From Coenobita brevimanus (lineage: Eukaryota > Arthropoda > Malacostraca > Decapoda > Coenobitidae): a DNA stretch of 64,000 bases. The notes beneath the pieces were generated by a model. It saw only the letters and a list, made by a program, of their open reading frames with translations. It ran no database searches and was not told the DNA's origin. The position numbers were made by a program, and so were the translations under genes. Shown in pieces: positions 60,988 to 64,000 of this stretch (the first letter of the stretch is position 1; each line of letters begins with the position of its first letter). Where the stretch lies: contig CM064697.1 in assembly GCA_032717465.1 (NCBI GenBank), positions 701,001 to 765,000 on the forward strand, given 5' to 3'.

Positions 60988-61870
60988 CAAACATCTTCCA
61001 AGTCAGTCTCTCTTCATCCACCTCCTCCTCCTAAGCACTGACCTATCTATGCAGCGGCTCTTCTAGGTATTCCCCCGGGCTGGCTAAAGGTTACTGGGTC
61101 AAGGTGGGGGTAACGGGAGCTGAGGAGGTAACACGATGAGAGGGAGGAGGACAACGTATCAACCCCTCCAAGACGATCAGGGACTTTCTTATTATTTTTG
61201 CCCCAAGACGATTTCATTTTCTTGTAGTGAAGGGGTTAGAAGTAGTCACCTTTCACTATTTCATCTCGAGACTTCTCCTCATCGCTGGGTAAAATCTTCC
61301 ATTGATGCCAAGATGTTAAGATAATAATTAGGTCATCTTCTGAATGGCTTAATCACAACAAACACTTCACCTCTGACAAAACACCACCTTATCCAAAGCA
61401 GCACGAACAAGAAACACAAATTAAGCCACCAAATCCCTAGGAACACCTGCATCACAAGGAAATTAAGCACGAGAAACACAAGCCAGCCCCTAGAAACACA
61501 AATCAGTCTCCCAGTAGTGTTAGAAATTTATCACTCCTAATAAAATATAATCAAAGGAAGTATAAATTGGTTTCTGGATATACAAATGCATCTCCTCTAA
61601 AATAACAAGATACAGATGATCCCCAAGACACACTGTTGCTTCTTCCACGAAAATCTCAGGAAACATGACAGACCCAAGAAAATTTACCCCAAGAAAATAA
61701 AGACAAAACTAATAAACAGAGAAATAATCAGGAAAATCAACCCGAAGCGTTTTTTTTTGCTTTGACTGTAATGTCCTTATAAATAATCTCATTCTTTATA
61801 GCCATAGGACATTTTTTTAAATTATTTAGGTAGTTTATTTATTTACTTATTTACATATTTATTTCTTGCT
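60984..61870. other. No gene seen
   Basis: AT- and A-rich DNA with AGAAACACAA-type words between 61410 and 61520; no exon. Confidence 0.45.
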
Positions 61871-61873
61871 GTC

Positions 61874-62063
61874 TTAGAAGCCCATACTATTCTCGAGAAA
61901 CCCATGTGGTTTCGAGAAACCCATACCGTTCTCGAGAAACCCAAACTGTTCTCGAGAAACCCATACTGTTCTTTAGAAACCCATACTGTTCTTTAGAAAC
62001 CCATACTGTTCTCGAGAAACCCATACTGTTCTCGAGAAACCCAAACTGTTCTCGAGAAACTTA
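61874..62063. repeat. 20-bp tandem repeat
   Basis: About nine copies of CTCGAGAAACCCATACTGTT, some with CTTTAG for CTCGAG or CAAAC for CATAC. Restriction-type CTCGAG palindromes recur every 20 or 40 bp. Confidence 0.93.
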
Positions 62064-62126
62064 AATAGATCCCAGGAAGCGGCATGAGTATGCGGAACTC
62101 TTACCGAAGAACACCTAGATAGCATG

Positions 62127-62127
<1 letters not shown>

Positions 62128-62165
<38 letters not shown>

Positions 62166-62206
62166 CTCTCTCTCTCATTGTTTCTTTGTGCGTGTGTGTG
62201 TGTGCG

Positions 62207-62239
<33 letters not shown>

Positions 62240-62240
62240 C
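62128..62240. repeat. (AC)n(TC)n and (GT)n(GA)n cluster
   Basis: (AC)n at 62129-62161 passes into (TC)n. After 20 bp, (GT)n passes into (GA)n to 62239. The dinucleotide pairs are complementary. Confidence 0.95.
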
Positions 62241-62465
62241 CTATAAGTTTTCCGAGAACTAACCCACTCTCTGCCACACTTCGTCATCCCGCGCCTTATA
62301 ATTCATGATCCATCTCACACTCCAGATTGCAGCTTCAATCTCTGGCTCTTATTCTGCGTCTCCTCGCTTCCTCTTCATCCCAAGCTGAATGAAATCGTCT
62401 GGATGTAATAAGAATAAGCTAAAAAAGGAAAAAGCATCTGTTTCAAGGGGTTAACGGATAGGAGG
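62241..62465. other. Non-coding; dispersed repeat word
   Basis: Contains GCTGAATGAAATCGTCTGGA near 62391, related to words at 7085, 7312 and 35195. Confidence 0.35.
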
Positions 62466-63720
62466 GGGAGGTGTTTCGATGCCTTGTTAAATTATGCCTT
62501 TCTGCCTTCCGTTTTTATGGCCTCCCTTTCCTTCCTTTATTCTGTCCTGTCTTTTTGATGTCCCCTGATTATGACTTCTCTCATAGTTTCATGATTTTCT
62601 TCTTATTCCTCTTCATTTCATCATGTTTCACCTACACCCCTTCTTCTGTCTTCATCCATTCCTTCCCTTCTTCTCTCTCTCTTGTCTTTCCATCTCCTCT
62701 GCAGTTCAGGTTTTTTCTCTGCCTTTTATCATGTTCTTCCTGTATTTTCCTGTTTTCCTTCCCTCACCCTCCCTCCTGTTCTCCAGTTTTCCCATCCCCT
62801 TTCCCTTCCTTATATATGTTAGTGTGTCGTCTCCCTTATCTCCTATTTTCGCTTCCGTCCTACCTAGTGTCTCGTGTAAATCCTTTGAATGCTATATCGC
62901 AGTTTTGTTCTGTGCTTTCCCTATCTTCCACTTCCTTTATTCCTTCACCCAGTGCTTCATCAGTTGACATTCCTGCCATCTACCCCTCACTTCACCCCCC
63001 ACTCCTCTCTTCACCCCTCTCTCCCTTGACGTCATTACCCCCCCCTCCCCACATTTTGTTTTTAAAGTTCAAACACAAATATCACGCTCTTCCTCCATTT
63101 CTCCTTTTCACTTCCTTCCTTCTTTCATTCGTTCACTCACTGTTCCTTTCCGTTCCAGTTGTTTCTTCTAACTTTCCCTCCCTCCTATACTTTCTTTTTC
63201 AGACCTCTAACTGTTTGCTCAAGAAGGTCTTCCGTAGTTAAATAAATATCGTAATACATTAGCCACACGATAATCCTTAAGTGAGGTTATTTAAGACAAG
63301 TAATGACCCACTAGGTAATCTTGTATTCCCGCCTCGTTCATCAGTCTTCTCCTTTCTTTTTGACTGTCTTCCTCCTTCCTTCCTCAGTCTCTTCCGAATT
63401 CTTTCATCAGTCACTTCCGCCTTCCTTCCCCAGTCACTCCCTACCTCATTCTCTTATTGTTTCCTTCATTCTTCAGCTCCCTCATGCTTGCTTCCTCAGT
63501 CTTTCCTCATGCTTCGTCAATCTATTTAGTCTTTCTTCTTTAGTCTCTTCCGCCGTCTGTCATCAGTCACTTCCTCTTTCTTTAATCACTTTCTTTTTCT
63601 TTCTTCAGCCACTTCCTTCTTCCGTTTCCTCTTTCCGTCTTCAGCCGTTTCATCCTTCCTTCTTCAACCCCTTCCTTCCTCCTTCCTCATCTTGTTCCTT
63701 CCCTCCTTCCTCTAGTGACG
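62466..63720. repeat. Pyrimidine-rich tract
   Basis: C/T-dominated plus strand with CTTCCTTC and TTCTTCAGTC-type words; TTCAGTCACTTCC recurs loosely from 63370 to 63660. The 256-codon frame at 62471-63241 is compositional (Ser/Phe/Leu/Pro). Confidence 0.8.
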
Positions 63721-64000
63721 TAGCCCACCAGCGGGCCATATCACAAAGTTCAGTCATAAATGTTTAACGCTGCAACCAAAGGTCCCTCTAACATTTGCCG
63801 CCACCACCATCACCACACTTCACACACGTGTTCATGACCTATTCTCTCGAGGGTGTAACCAGAGGGTGTGGGTATAGGGAAGGTGTGGTGAGGATGTAGG
63901 GAAGGATGAGATGAGGGAGGAGATTGGGCGAGGGATGTGGTCTGGGAAATTTCAAATTGAAATTCTTTATTTAGCCTATTTTGCATAGACGCTTACAAAG
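63721..64000. other. No gene seen
   Basis: Mixed DNA running off the right edge. Confidence 0.45.

Noticed and set aside
61874..62063. CRISPR-like 20-bp repeat
   Set aside because: No spacers between units; a simple tandem repeat.
62128..62240. Long hairpin from (AC)n(TC)n and (GT)n(GA)n
   Set aside because: The order AC-TC-GT-GA is not nested, so only one of the two pairs can form a stem at a time.
62471..63241. 256-codon frame near the right end
   Set aside because: Same compositional artefact; Phe/Ser/Leu/Pro only, no splice signals.

Overview
This is eukaryotic nuclear DNA, almost certainly from an arthropod and probably a decapod crustacean. The reasons are short exons with GT/AG introns, very dense long dinucleotide microsatellites ((CA)n, (GA)n, (TA)n of 50-140 bp), perfect blocks of the arthropod telomere motif TTAGG/CCTAA, tRNA-derived SINEs, 5'-truncated LINE tails and several MITE families. 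There is no bacterial-style gene organisation. Most long open frames are artefacts of simple repeats or of pyrimidine-rich strands.

One gene can be reconstructed with good support. It lies on the minus strand between 56424 and 47932. Five coding exons (56424-56232, 55482-55277, 52410-52291, 49447-49326, 48097-47932) have canonical splice sites, join in phase, and encode 268 residues of an N-terminally incomplete, coiled-coil, stathmin-domain-like protein with its own stop codon. A poly(A) signal lies about 160 bp after the stop. Upstream exons were not found and probably lie beyond the right edge. Further along the same strand are weaker single-exon candidates: 37892-37723 (Pro/Tyr-rich peptide) and 20916-20841 (76 bp). 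A 76-bp exon-like segment at 43294-43369 is best read on the plus strand. A single-pass membrane ORF lies at 57333-57133 (minus).

Layout: 1-5.7 kb, LINE relics, degenerate minisatellites and one MITE; 5.7-8.8 kb, purine-rich DNA and microsatellites; 8.9-19.1 kb, C/A-rich degenerate tandem DNA, CCTAA/TTAGG blocks, a 0.6-kb foldback element, a cluster of 'CTCCGCCAA' MITEs and a SINE with poly(A); 19.1-27 kb, purine-rich then pyrimidine-rich DNA around a GC-rich exon candidate and a hAT-like element with a degraded 8-bp duplication; 27-37.7 kb, microsatellites, three MITE-like families, G/T-rich minisatellites, a LINE relic and a tRNA-Gly-like SINE; 37.7-42.5 kb, an exon candidate followed by a 4.5-kb pyrimidine-rich tract with a possible promoter; 42.5-47.7 kb, a LINE insertion with a perfect 11-bp target duplication and a compound tandem repeat; 47.7-56.4 kb, the stathmin-like gene with SINEs and a MITE in its introns; 56.4-64 kb, trinucleotide arrays, TGACCT-rich DNA, microsatellites, a MITE and a pyrimidine-rich end.

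The most interesting points are the gene itself and a SINE that abuts one of its splice acceptors in antisense and may provide the branch point. Also notable are several apparently undescribed short inverted-repeat elements, the TTAGG-like foldback element, and a cluster of CAGGTA motifs beside an exon candidate. No multi-gene operon-like or defence system is present.
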